Positions 38,346 through 47,678 of a stretch of 54,624 nt of DNA are shown in pieces. Under the pieces are notes generated by a model. The model had not been told where the DNA came from. It saw only the letters and a list, made by a program, of their open reading frames with translations, and did not search any database. The DNA lies in the NCBI GenBank assembly GCA_022843505.1, contig JALHNN010000001.1, positions 1 through 54,624 on the forward strand, in the 5' to 3' direction. Numbering within the stretch: position 1 is the first letter of the stretch; every line of letters begins with the position of its first letter. A program made the translations under genes and the position numbers. Source of the DNA: Sulfuritalea sp. (GTDB lineage Bacteria > Pseudomonadota > Gammaproteobacteria > Burkholderiales > Rhodocyclaceae).

Positions 38346-38879
38346 ATGTCCCTGATCTTCCACCATGCCCAGCAGCCCCATGGGGGTCATTGGTTTCCGG
38401 ACCCCACCGGCTACGTCATCCGCAGCAAGACGCTGGAGGGATTGGTCAAAGCAGTCTTGGCCTACCGGAAGAGCAACGGGATGCCCCACGGCTCCCCGGC
38501 GGCTGAGGTTGAGCGGTTCTACGCCAAGCAGTTCCCGTGGCTCGTAAACGGACAGACATCGACCACAGAACGCCCGGCAGAAGGCCCTGGTAGATGGATC
38601 AACCAGCTCTGGCGGCTTCCGCCTAAACGCTGGGCGTCAAACCTTGGGCAACGCAGCCGCATGGACCGGTGCCGGGAGTGCCAGCACTTCTCGCCGCTGC
38701 CGAAGATCGATCAGGAGGACATGCGCCGGCTTATTGCCATCGGCGGGGGGCGCCAGGATTCAGATGTCGGATACTGCTCGGCTCACGGCTGGGTCTGTGG
38801 CTTGGCCGCGTGGATCGAAAGTCCCGAAACCCCAAGGGAGGCCGAGGGCTGCTGGGTTGAAAGACCTGGGTTGAGATAG
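38346..38879 (+). CDS. Hypothetical zinc-containing protein on the opposite strand
   Basis: A 177-residue product: HGGHWFPDPTGYVIRSKTLE, LVKAVLAYRKSNGMPHGSPA, a linker and a C-terminal part with CRECQHFSPL and CSAHGWVCGL that likely binds zinc. The N-terminal pattern is known from phage proteins of unknown role. It is the only plus-strand gene within the late region, and its 3' end overlaps the gene at 38783 by 97 bases. Confidence 0.75.
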   Translation: MSLIFHHAQQPHGGHWFPDPTGYVIRSKTLEGLVKAVLAYRKSNGMPHGSPAAEVERFYAKQFPWLVNGQTSTTERPAEGPGRWINQLWRLPPKRWASNLGQRSRMDRCRECQHFSPLPKIDQEDMRRLIAIGGGRQDSDVGYCSAHGWVCGLAAWIESPETPREAEGCWVERPGLR

Positions 38880-39376
38880 CCGTCCGTCCATTGCTGCTTG
38901 ATGGACAGGCCATTTACTCCGGTCATCCGGCCGGCTTTGAGGAAGGAGTCGGCTCTATTCAATCCGGTTGCCATCAATCGCTTGGCGGCAGCAATGCACG
39001 CCAGCTTCTGCTCAACGGTGTATTTCGCGGTATTGCGACTAGTGGCCACGTTCTTCCTGCGCGGAATCTCTCCCCGATGCTCCATGAGGTCCTCCTTCTT
39101 TTTGATTGTCCACTGATTGATCCCGGTTTTTCGGACCGCGTACTCCATGCCCTTCTTGCGCTTGAGGAAGATGGCCTCTTTGATCAGGGTCAGTGAGTGC
39201 TTGTTGCGGGCTCGATGGGCAAGAGCCGAACGCCACGAGGCCCCGGTCGGCGCCTTCACGCGCATGGCAGCCACGAACTCTTTGAGGTTTCCCCTGGCAG
39301 ATAACCGCGCCATCTTGCGAAGGGTGGGGGTTTCCTCGACCTTAAACCCGGGCATGATTTCGATTTCGTGATCCAT
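38783..39376 (-). CDS. Basic protein next to terminase
   Basis: A 197-residue, Lys/Arg-rich protein, start ATG 39376. KYTVEQKLACIAAAKRLMAT (about 127-146) and NRADSFLKAGRMTGVNGLSI resemble a helix-turn-helix. It immediately follows the large terminase in transcription order. Convergently overlaps the plus-strand gene at its 3' end. Could be a DNA-binding packaging factor; uncertain. Confidence 0.6.
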   Translation of the reverse strand: MDHEIEIMPGFKVEETPTLRKMARLSARGNLKEFVAAMRVKAPTGASWRSALAHRARNKHSLTLIKEAIFLKRKKGMEYAVRKTGINQWTIKKKEDLMEHRGEIPRRKNVATSRNTAKYTVEQKLACIAAAKRLMATGLNRADSFLKAGRMTGVNGLSIKQQWTDGYLNPGLSTQQPSASLGVSGLSIHAAKPQTQP

Positions 39377-39393
39377 ATGTTCTCCTTGTTTGT

Positions 39394-41301
39394 TCAGTCG
39401 GTTAAAAGCTCCATTCTGCCCGGCACCCACTCCGGACCGGCCATTGTGTCCGGCACGTCGGCTGTCTTCAGGCTGACCCGCTCAAGATCGCTTTCCTGAT
39501 CTCCCCGGATTTCTTGGATGCCCGGGATCACGTCGCTTCTCCGGCGGATGAACTCCACCAGCATACAGAGAAGGTCGGCCTCGTCGGGAGACATCCCGGA
39601 GTTGCGGGCCCGGTACTCGTCCTTGGGTTCGACCCGGACCCGGCCGCCCTTGACGTTGCGATACCGCCTCGTGGTTATCTGGGTGAACAGCGGCGACGTG
39701 GGCACGTTCTGGTTGACGAGCACGGCGCACACCATCGGATCGAGCCACCGCTTCATGGCATACCACAGCTCGGAGACCTTGCCGTCATACATCTCGTAAG
39801 CCGTCAGCTTGTCCTCGGCCAGCACCTTGTCCTCGCTGGCAGAGGCACCGAAATCGATCCCCAGCACATCGCCCCAAAACTTTGTCGCATGTGACCAAAC
39901 GCCACCCCCCGTCCCGGTCCGGTCCATCCCCACGTCCTCCGGCTTGATTCCAAGTTTGTTGCATCGACCCATCACATCCTGAATTATCTCCACGGTGGAT
40001 GCGGTTTTGCCGAGCGGAAAGATCTGATCGAGCACGGCGACGTACTGGGTGCGGCGCTGGGATTGGTTCAGATTGTCCGTAAACCAAACCGTCTCTCCGG
40101 TGAACGGTCTCCATCCTGCGGCCTCGCCGAACCGGCCAATTCCCATGAGCGCCTTGTCCGAGCCACCGAATGCCGGGTCCACCACGGCGATGTTGCGCAC
40201 AGCTCCGATGTAAATCGGGTCTCCCCTCTGGCTCTGCATCCACGCGGGCGGAACGATGGTCCACGCATTGTCCTGAAGCGGGGGAAACCCCCGCGCCTTG
40301 GACCAGTATTCCGCCGAGTGCTCTCCCGACTTGAGGAAGTTCAGGTATGACTCGTAAGTCATCATGTTCCTGTAGATGCACCGCCTCTGGGTCACGTTCT
40401 CGAACCTCGCGCCATCCAGGCGAAGAACCGGGTAGCCCTGCTTGCTCACCCAGCTGTACAGCTTGTCTACCTGATCGATTTCATAGCCCCCTTCCGGTTC
40501 TGCCATCTGCACCACCTTTCGATCCATCTTGTCCGGGTTGAAGGACATCACGATCTTGATGTTCCCGATCTCTGAATTGATCGACGCCTCCGTGGTCTTG
40601 ATGTCGTTGAACGCGCCCGGCGACACCTCGGATGCCTCGTCAATCAGAATCAGCAGGCGCGTGGACGAGCCGAGGACGGGATGATGGGGCTTGCGGTAGG
40701 TCTTGGGTTTGTGGCCGCGTAGTGCCCCGGTGGATACCTGCGACTGCTTGCAGAGGATGCCCTGAATCCGCATCTCCGGGAGCGCCCCCTTCATGCTGAT
40801 GAACATGTCGGTCTCGTTCACGCTGATGTTGGCCGGGTCGTCGTCCGTCATAGGCATCACTGCGCCGCGATGCAGTGCGCACAGGTGGGAAAACAGATTC
40901 GTATAGAGGGCGGTCTCGCTCGGGGCCGCGAGCTTCACGGCGGTCCAGAACGGGTCCATGCGCCAGAGCAAATAAAACAGGACGCCGCACGAAAAGGTTT
41001 TGGTCAGGCTCGATCCGCCCATGATCAGCAGCTTGCTTTCCTTCAGTACTGCATCGAAAACCTGCTTCACGGGCGACGGCCTGGAGTCGAACATCTCGTT
41101 TCCCCACAAAAGAACGGCCACTTCAAGGAACCTCTCCTGCGCCGCGAGATTCGACTCCAGCGCACGTAGCGCGATCATCGCCTCCGGCCGCGTTTTGACG
41201 CGCTCCCCGCTCCCGTCCGCTGCCAGCGCCAGATTCGCCGCGTCGATCCAGTCCCCGGACAGCATGGCCTCGTGGACGATCTGGATTTGGTCGATGTTCA
41301 T
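39394..41301 (-). CDS. terL: Terminase large subunit
   Basis: A 635-residue packaging motor. ATPase: variant Walker A GGSSLTKT (95-102), where the usual Gly before Lys is Thr, and Walker B LLILIDEAS (about 214-222). Nuclease: VVDPAFGG (about 373-380), VGMDRTGTGGG (about 455-465) and PDEADLL (about 573-579), the three acidic positions of the RNase H-like domain. It cuts and translocates DNA into the procapsid through the portal. It is downstream of two small genes that include the likely small subunit. Confidence 0.92.
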   Translation of the reverse strand: MNIDQIQIVHEAMLSGDWIDAANLALAADGSGERVKTRPEAMIALRALESNLAAQERFLEVAVLLWGNEMFDSRPSPVKQVFDAVLKESKLLIMGGSSLTKTFSCGVLFYLLWRMDPFWTAVKLAAPSETALYTNLFSHLCALHRGAVMPMTDDDPANISVNETDMFISMKGALPEMRIQGILCKQSQVSTGALRGHKPKTYRKPHHPVLGSSTRLLILIDEASEVSPGAFNDIKTTEASINSEIGNIKIVMSFNPDKMDRKVVQMAEPEGGYEIDQVDKLYSWVSKQGYPVLRLDGARFENVTQRRCIYRNMMTYESYLNFLKSGEHSAEYWSKARGFPPLQDNAWTIVPPAWMQSQRGDPIYIGAVRNIAVVDPAFGGSDKALMGIGRFGEAAGWRPFTGETVWFTDNLNQSQRRTQYVAVLDQIFPLGKTASTVEIIQDVMGRCNKLGIKPEDVGMDRTGTGGGVWSHATKFWGDVLGIDFGASASEDKVLAEDKLTAYEMYDGKVSELWYAMKRWLDPMVCAVLVNQNVPTSPLFTQITTRRYRNVKGGRVRVEPKDEYRARNSGMSPDEADLLCMLVEFIRRRSDVIPGIQEIRGDQESDLERVSLKTADVPDTMAGPEWVPGRMELLTD

Positions 41302-41305
41302 GCTG

Positions 41306-41875
41306 CTATGCGTCCACGACGACCTCTTGTTTGTCCGGCGCCTTGCGTTGGCGGCTTCGCGTCCCGGGCCCCACGCTCCCGAGCTGAAGGATGGTCTTCA
41401 TGCGCTCGTCGTAACTCTTGACTGCTGAATTGGTGGCACCCTCGGCAAACCCCCGTGCCATACTGACCGCCAGCGTGGCCATCTCGCTCTGCTTGTTGGC
41501 GGCTCGGGTGATCGCCTTGGGGCTGTAAACAGCCACGGACATGTCCACAAATGTGGACACGGCTGTGGTCAATCTCTGAAGGTCGATGCCTTCCGGCTGG
41601 ACCGTCTCCGCGTCCTGAAGTGCCTTGTCGATGATGGTTCCCATACGGCTGAGGACCACCTGAAGCCGGGCCCTGTTGGCCGCGGCATCGACCGCTACCT
41701 GAAACCTTTTCCCGTCCGGGGCCCGGACAATCAGGTGAGGGGAAAAGGCGTCGAAGTCCTTTTCCGGTACGGCGAGAGCCACGGTCTCGTCGGCTGAGAC
41801 CGAGAGATCGTCAGGGAGGATTTCCTCGTCCAGCAGCGATTCGCTACTGGCTGGCCGGCCCGGGAGGCGCTTCAT
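41306..41875 (-). CDS. Putative small terminase or packaging protein
   Basis: A 189-residue product immediately upstream of the large terminase. It has an acidic N-terminal half, a long helical middle (RLQVVLSRMGTIIDKALQDA; LQRLTTAVSTFVDMSVAVYS) and a basic C-terminal tail. Helical build and position fit a small terminase, although no HTH is clear. Overlaps the preceding gene by 32 bases. Confidence 0.5.
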   Translation of the reverse strand: MKRLPGRPASSESLLDEEILPDDLSVSADETVALAVPEKDFDAFSPHLIVRAPDGKRFQVAVDAAANRARLQVVLSRMGTIIDKALQDAETVQPEGIDLQRLTTAVSTFVDMSVAVYSPKAITRAANKQSEMATLAVSMARGFAEGATNSAVKSYDERMKTILQLGSVGPGTRSRQRKAPDKQEVVVDA

Positions 41876-42173
41876 CGCGGTTTACAATCGTGAAGCCGGG
41901 GGCTGTGCCGTTGGCCACGCCGGCCTTGAACTGCTCCTTCATCTTCTCGTGCTCCTCCATCTCGCGCTTGGCGATAAACTCGTCCGTCATGGTGCGGGCC
42001 TGGTCCGGCGTCAGGTTGGCGTGCGTGCCCAGGGCCTGCACCGCGACCATGAGATAGGCCACTCGATTCAACGCCCATTCCAGTTTCCGTTCGAGTTCCC
42101 CGATCTTCAGTTCGGCATCCCGGAGTTGCATCCCCGGCGGTTTGATAAGTCCACTACGTCCGTTTAGTTCCAT
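41844..42173 (-). CDS. Small helical protein in packaging operon
   Basis: A 109-residue product, ATG 42173. The N-terminal helix (LRDAELKIGELERKLEWALN) is a coiled coil, then ANLTPDQARTMTDEFIAKRE. Overlaps the next gene by 32 bases, suggesting coupled translation. May be a small-terminase partner; unrecognised. Confidence 0.55.
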   Translation of the reverse strand: MELNGRSGLIKPPGMQLRDAELKIGELERKLEWALNRVAYLMVAVQALGTHANLTPDQARTMTDEFIAKREMEEHEKMKEQFKAGVANGTAPGFTIVNRDEAPPGPASQ

Positions 42174-42195
42174 TGCGCCATTCAGACACAGGTAT

Positions 42196-42441
42196 TCAGA
42201 TTTTTCCAGTACAATCCCGAGTCTCGTAAACGCGCCCGAACAGCCCAGGATTGCGCAGCCACCATCCATTGTAAAGGCGGTTGAAGGCTGAGAAGTTGCG
42301 GTTGCGCAGCCACCATCCGAATGAAGTTCCCTCCGGAGACGCTTCGCGATACCGAGCCAAAAGCTGGGGGGCTGGCACCTCCTCGCTGTGCTCGTTGGCC
42401 CAGCGCATGAACTCGGTCTTGTTGGTTTTGGGGGTGGTCAC
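42196..42441 (-). CDS. Small hypothetical protein
   Basis: An 81-residue product starting MTTPKTNKTEFMRWANEHSE, with two copies of a short WWLRN motif (GWWLRNRNF and GWWLRNPGL). The repeated aromatic motif is unusual. ATGA overlap with the large upstream gene. Function unknown. Confidence 0.55.
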   Translation of the reverse strand: MTTPKTNKTEFMRWANEHSEEVPAPQLLARYREASPEGTSFGWWLRNRNFSAFNRLYNGWWLRNPGLFGRVYETRDCTGKI

Positions 42442-45400
42442 GGGGAGGGGTTGCTTGCCTGTAGCCCCATCTCCACGGCCAACTGTGCGGCCACTTCCTC
42501 GGAGAGAAGCCCCTTCCGCGCCTGATCCCGGATGTAGGCGATCCGTTCATCGGGGGTCATCGACGCAAGCTTTTGGGCGTAATGCTTGGCCCGGAAGCCC
42601 CCACTGATGGCGAATGACCGCTTGATCACCCTGTCCTCGTAGGTCAGGCCCCGAGCGGCATCGGTCAGGCCGTCGCGAATATACCCCTCCACCCTTTCGT
42701 TGATGACCCCCTGATCCTTGTACCGCAAAAACGTCTGCCGCGCTGCGTCAGGCGCAGCAGTCATCTCGTTGACGATGGTGTCGCCAAGATCCTGCTCCTG
42801 GATGCGCTGGTCGGCGCGGCCCCGCTCCGCTTCCTTGGCGGCGTCAAGAAGGGCCTTCGATTCAACGCGCTCGGAACGGAAGAATCTGTTCAGAAGCGGG
42901 CTGCTTTCTCCGGCGGGATTCCCGGGACTCAGTTTCGGGGAGGCGAATTGCCGGCTGAATCCGCCGGTCAATCCCTCCGTGATGTATTGGAGCTTTCCCG
43001 GACTGCGCAACGTGTCGGGGGCCCATGCGGGCAACGCAGCCGCCGTATCCTTGTAGAACTCGGGAGTGGTAGGCGAAAACTGAAGGTGCGGGGACGCAGC
43101 CATGCGGCTCTCTGGCACGATATTTCTACCGGTGTAAAGGCTCGTGTTGAGGCCAACTTCAACCGGAACGCGCAAGGCCGGGTTAACGCCGGACGCCGCT
43201 GACATGGCTCGTTCCCCGAGTGTGTCCCCGCGGATGGAAACGGGAGACATCGTTTCAAGGAAGCCCTCACCGAAGTTCGCCGCCAGCTGCTTGAAAGAGC
43301 CTTCATCGGTGTCCTTGGCGTAGACAATAAAGTCCTCGATGGTGTTGGCGGCCAGACCGGTGAACTCGCGCTTGGGAATGCGGTAGTATCCGCGCAGCGC
43401 AGCACCGTCCCGGTTATTGAAGTAGTATCCGCCGTTCTCGGTCTGAAGAATCGTGGGCTTTCCCTCCGCATCCCTGTAAAGCGGGATGTGGAAGTACCGA
43501 TCACGCTCGTCCTGAGGGATCAGCTTGTAATCCTTCTCGTTCTCGGGGCTGGAGAGATTGTAGACCATTAAACCGGCAGTCGGAATGCCGAGCAATGCCG
43601 TCATCCGGGTCCAGGCCGCGCCGGCATCCTTGGCGTTTCCGCGCCGAAACGGGTTGAGGCGCGCAAAATCGTTGGTCGCACCCTGCCACCTAGGGTTGAG
43701 GAATGGCATGAGTATATTAAGCGGACGCATGGAGACGCCCTTGCGCATGAAGTCGGGAGAACCGGCATAGTTGCGAACCTCGGTCACGATCTCCGCCCAC
43801 TTTCTGGCCCGCTCCGCCGGCGGCAGGCTGTCCAGCCGTTCAATTCGCATGGCGCGCTGAAGGCCCCATATTTTCGTCGTTTCCTCCAGCGTATTGGAGA
43901 GAAGGGCCGCGAGCTTCAGGGGTGCGCCAAGGCCAAAATTATTCGTCACCAGCGTCTCCCCCAGCTTGGCCTCCTTCGGGAGTCGGGCCGTGAACGCCTC
44001 CGGCACCATTTGCCTTGCAAGCGTCGAGTTGGCGGCACCCGAGCGAATCCATTGGTCATACAGCTCTCCGGGAGGAACCCCCACGGCAGCCCCCAAGTTG
44101 CCCTTGGCAGAACTGAACATTGCCTTGGGCCACTCATACAGGGTCCACAGGAAGTCCTTCGGGCTCTTGAAGCCGTACCTGCTTATGATCGAAAGCCTGA
44201 GTGGATCGAACACGAAGGCATTGGAGAGATTGAACGGAATGCTGGCCCCGGTGGCGCCGAACTTGAACAGGGCTGATGCGCGCCCAAGTGAGCGAAGCAG
44301 GATGTCGGTCTCGTTCGCATCCGCACCGTTAAGCGCCGCGGCAATCTTTTTATCAACCTCCAGAGACTTCGGCTGTCCGTTGACCAGATAGTTCACCTTT
44401 TCGTAGCCGATGCGTGGCTTCTCATCGGCGCCGAGATGGCGGACATAGGTGCCCTCCGGGTCGATGCGAGCGAGCGTGGCCAGTTCGCGCATCTTCCGGT
44501 TCTTTTGCGCGAGAATATAGCCCTTGTAAACCTGCTCGGCGGTGACGTTGGTCGGGCTGTCGATCCGAACATCCACGTCGTCAATGCCGGTGATCTTCTT
44601 GACGAGGCTTTCCATCGTCGGGACCCTCCCGGAGCCCGCCCCCTTGACGAACGGGTCGTCCGCCTCGTAGTGCTTCAGCACTTTGAACGGTGCGTAAAAG
44701 TCATTGGACTCGATCACGCGGTCCATCAACTCCTGAGGCATCCGACCCGAATCAACCTGAATTTGCAGGGCGCGGCGAGCAATCGCTTGGTGCTCTCTAG
44801 CGGCCTGCTTTATGCGTGCGAACGCATCGGGTCCAATCTCTTGCTCAAGCTTTGACAGTCCCCTCTGAGCTTCGGCAATGGACCAGTCGCCCACGCGCTT
44901 GCGGTCGTACTCCTCCTTCAGCTTTTTTGTAGCGGACGACAGCGCCTCGCGCTTGGCGATCACGGCAGCGGAATTTCGGACGCCGGGGTTGGCTTGGTTG
45001 GCGGCGGTGGCGGCTGCCAATTCAGCCTGGGCCTTGGCCACCGCGTCGCTTAGGCGGATGTTGTCCTCGCCGGTCTTGATGAGCCGGTCTTCAATGCGGG
45101 CCAATACCAGATAAGAATCAAGATGAGGGACATCATCACGTGGCAGCTTGTCGATCACCCGCTGAAGCAATTCAACCTCCCCCTCGGCCTGAACGGGAGC
45201 ACCCGCCAGTCTCTCAAAGCTGCGCTCAAGATCGTAATAGCGCCCTGGGGAAAACATCCTTCCCGATAACTTCCAAAGGGCTCGCTGCGCCTCTCCAAGC
45301 GGGGCGAACTGCGTGTTGTACCGGTAGCGGAAGTTGCCGTATCCGTCCGAAAGTTTTTGAAACAGGCTGGGTTTGGTCTCTTTCGGCGTCAGCATCTGGG

Positions 45401-47669
45401 CCACCTTCTTCAGCTCCGGAGACTGGTAGTTCCTGATGGGCCTGGAGAATGCCTTCGCTCCGACCGCGCCAGCCAGCGATCCAGCACCAAGACCAAGCGA
45501 GCCATAGAGGGCGGCGTTTCTCACCCTCTCTTCCACGGTTTCACCCTGCGTGCCACCGTAGGCCGCGCCGCCGCCCGCGCCTACGATCGGGGACAGAATG
45601 TTTGGGTTGATCGCCCCCCGCTGTTGCCGCATCCGAGAAGCCAGCGCCGTAGCCTCCGCCGAACGGGGCGTGGCGGCAGGAGCGTCAGGAGCCGCCGCCA
45701 GCAATTGTTCTACTTCCGTCCGTGGTTCTTGCAGCGGCCTTTGCCGCAGGTCGTTTCGGGGAGCTTGCTGTAGGTCGGCGTCTTCGAGGCGAATTCTCGC
45801 GCCACCTTCGGGTTGTTCGCGTACAGGTAGCGTTGCTGGGCTTTCGATTTGAATGGCATTGGGGTCTCCTTGTCTGATTAAAGCGTCCAGTTCATCCCTC
45901 ATGTACCTCCCCTGAGGCACCCAGTCGGGAACCTCTGGCACCTTGACCCCGTGCTGCCCCAACTCCCTCACGTTGGTTGAGCCCAAACTCTCGCCTTGCG
46001 GGGAGATGATGTCCACCTGAACGGCGGAAGGGTATCCTTCGCCGGGGCGGAAGACGGAATACTGGAAATCGATGCCGGGCGATTCGAGCGCGGTACGAAT
46101 GTAGGCGGCGCGGGGGTCCGCTGCCGGAACGGCCGACGCAAGCTCTCCCCCGGCCTCGGCCATCGCCCGGCCGACATTTCGCGCCCGTATGTCGCCAAGC
46201 AGCCCGGACCCTGGTGCGCCCTCCGGCAGCCGCACATCCGAAACAAGCCCAAGTTCTTCCGGAACGATGGCCCCGGCGCTTTCCACCACTTCCCCAGTGA
46301 GCGGCGTCGCGGCCCTCCGCTCGGCTTCCCGGGCCACTTCTGCGGCCAGGATGTCCGGCTGTGCCTGCGGCCTCCGCTGGAAATCCAATGCCCCTTCAAG
46401 GGCCGAAATGAAATCATCTTCCGACAGATTCCCCCTTCGCCCGAGAATCGTCTGCCGGGTCACATCGTCGCCCCCAGACAACTGATCGACGAGAGACTGG
46501 ATTCGTCGCTCCTTGGCTGCGTCCCGTGCGGCAGCCTGCGTAAAGACAGCTGCGCTTTCCTCGGCGGACTTGAACGGCGCACCTCCAAAGGCAGAAATCG
46601 CATCGGCTTGATTCGGGGGAATTGCCGCTTCCGGCTGCTTCACCGCAGCGACCCCCTCGTTCAACTTGGACTGAAGGGCGAACGGGCTTCCGGTGGTTTG
46701 CGTGGCCACTTCGGTGGCGATGTTCGCAACGCTGGCCCCCTTGGCGGAAGGCTCGGCCAGGATTTGCGAGGACTTCGGTTTATCGATAAATTTCCTAAGC
46801 TTCTCGCTTATGTCCTCGATTTCGCGCGCGATGGGTGGTGAGGACTTCGGGGTAGCGGCAACCAGGTGGGGAGCGATTTTCCTACTGAGGCCCGTCTCCT
46901 TGTTGAGGGCCGCCGACCCGAGGACCGCTATTCCGAGTTTAAGCGGATCAAATTCTCCGGTCGCGATTTGTTGCGCGCCCTCGATGCCGCCGCCAATTGC
47001 TCCGGTTATGACGGGCAGTGTTCGGCGAGCCGCCACGGCGGTTCCAATCGGAAGTCCCGGGCGATACACGCCTGCACTTCCCGCAAACTGACCCAGCATC
47101 GCGGCCACTGGATTGAGGTCCGCGGCAACTGCCGATTGCTGATACAGGTCAGCAAGACTCTCCGGAAGGATTTCAGGAAGCGCAACGTCCTGAGCGGTCC
47201 GCAAGCCCATTGCCCCGGCCGCTCCGGCCACGAGCGGTATGCCCAAGCGAGCAGCTGCTCCGGCAACACGGGTGGCGGGGGTTGGAATAGACGAGAGTGC
47301 CCCACCCACCCGCGTGGCGGCCGGCATCGCAGCCGATGCCGCCGCAGCTCCGGCTGCCATGGACGGAAATGATTTCACCGCCTCGGACCCGAAAGCGACG
47401 ATTGGCTCAGGTATGGTAAACAGGTCTTTCCCGGCGATGGCCTTGGGCAGCGGGACATCCCCGAAGAACGGGACTGGGTAGGTGTCGGCCACCCTTACCC
47501 GGAACTCCGGAAGGTTTTCCCTCGCTCGAATGCGGGCCAGCTTCTCCTCCTGCGCTGCGATTTCCTTGGCGGTCGCTACCGGATCGTAGTCCGCCCATGT
47601 GCCTGTCGCCGTGCTGTCATAGACAATGCGGCCACCTGTCGCTGGCTCTTGGTCGTAAACAACGGGCAT
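42438..47669 (-). CDS. Giant internal virion / polyvalent protein (LPD38-like)
   Basis: A 1743-residue protein. Residues about 70-260 are Ala/Gly-rich and hydrophobic (possible membrane-crossing region), about 860-960 are coiled coil, and about 1125-1340 match the large polyvalent protein-associated domain 38: KFGATGASIPFNLSNAFVFD, WPKAMFSSAKG and LNILMPFLNPRWQG. Such proteins are packed in the head and injected with DNA in many podo- and siphoviruses. The C-terminal 200 residues have a helical RxxL pattern. No transglycosylase motif is seen. Coupled to the next gene by ATGA. Confidence 0.8.
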   Translation of the reverse strand: MPVVYDQEPATGGRIVYDSTATGTWADYDPVATAKEIAAQEEKLARIRARENLPEFRVRVADTYPVPFFGDVPLPKAIAGKDLFTIPEPIVAFGSEAVKSFPSMAAGAAAASAAMPAATRVGGALSSIPTPATRVAGAAARLGIPLVAGAAGAMGLRTAQDVALPEILPESLADLYQQSAVAADLNPVAAMLGQFAGSAGVYRPGLPIGTAVAARRTLPVITGAIGGGIEGAQQIATGEFDPLKLGIAVLGSAALNKETGLSRKIAPHLVAATPKSSPPIAREIEDISEKLRKFIDKPKSSQILAEPSAKGASVANIATEVATQTTGSPFALQSKLNEGVAAVKQPEAAIPPNQADAISAFGGAPFKSAEESAAVFTQAAARDAAKERRIQSLVDQLSGGDDVTRQTILGRRGNLSEDDFISALEGALDFQRRPQAQPDILAAEVAREAERRAATPLTGEVVESAGAIVPEELGLVSDVRLPEGAPGSGLLGDIRARNVGRAMAEAGGELASAVPAADPRAAYIRTALESPGIDFQYSVFRPGEGYPSAVQVDIISPQGESLGSTNVRELGQHGVKVPEVPDWVPQGRYMRDELDALIRQGDPNAIQIESPATLPVREQPEGGARIRLEDADLQQAPRNDLRQRPLQEPRTEVEQLLAAAPDAPAATPRSAEATALASRMRQQRGAINPNILSPIVGAGGGAAYGGTQGETVEERVRNAALYGSLGLGAGSLAGAVGAKAFSRPIRNYQSPELKKVAQMLTPKETKPSLFQKLSDGYGNFRYRYNTQFAPLGEAQRALWKLSGRMFSPGRYYDLERSFERLAGAPVQAEGEVELLQRVIDKLPRDDVPHLDSYLVLARIEDRLIKTGEDNIRLSDAVAKAQAELAAATAANQANPGVRNSAAVIAKREALSSATKKLKEEYDRKRVGDWSIAEAQRGLSKLEQEIGPDAFARIKQAAREHQAIARRALQIQVDSGRMPQELMDRVIESNDFYAPFKVLKHYEADDPFVKGAGSGRVPTMESLVKKITGIDDVDVRIDSPTNVTAEQVYKGYILAQKNRKMRELATLARIDPEGTYVRHLGADEKPRIGYEKVNYLVNGQPKSLEVDKKIAAALNGADANETDILLRSLGRASALFKFGATGASIPFNLSNAFVFDPLRLSIISRYGFKSPKDFLWTLYEWPKAMFSSAKGNLGAAVGVPPGELYDQWIRSGAANSTLARQMVPEAFTARLPKEAKLGETLVTNNFGLGAPLKLAALLSNTLEETTKIWGLQRAMRIERLDSLPPAERARKWAEIVTEVRNYAGSPDFMRKGVSMRPLNILMPFLNPRWQGATNDFARLNPFRRGNAKDAGAAWTRMTALLGIPTAGLMVYNLSSPENEKDYKLIPQDERDRYFHIPLYRDAEGKPTILQTENGGYYFNNRDGAALRGYYRIPKREFTGLAANTIEDFIVYAKDTDEGSFKQLAANFGEGFLETMSPVSIRGDTLGERAMSAASGVNPALRVPVEVGLNTSLYTGRNIVPESRMAASPHLQFSPTTPEFYKDTAAALPAWAPDTLRSPGKLQYITEGLTGGFSRQFASPKLSPGNPAGESSPLLNRFFRSERVESKALLDAAKEAERGRADQRIQEQDLGDTIVNEMTAAPDAARQTFLRYKDQGVINERVEGYIRDGLTDAARGLTYEDRVIKRSFAISGGFRAKHYAQKLASMTPDERIAYIRDQARKGLLSEEVAAQLAVEMGLQASNPSP

Positions 47670-47678
47670 GACTGAATG

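Noticed and set aside
42438..47669. Many plus-strand frames inside the giant gene
   Set aside because: The minus frame is continuous for 1743 codons with LPD38-like domain and coupled starts; others lack any motif.
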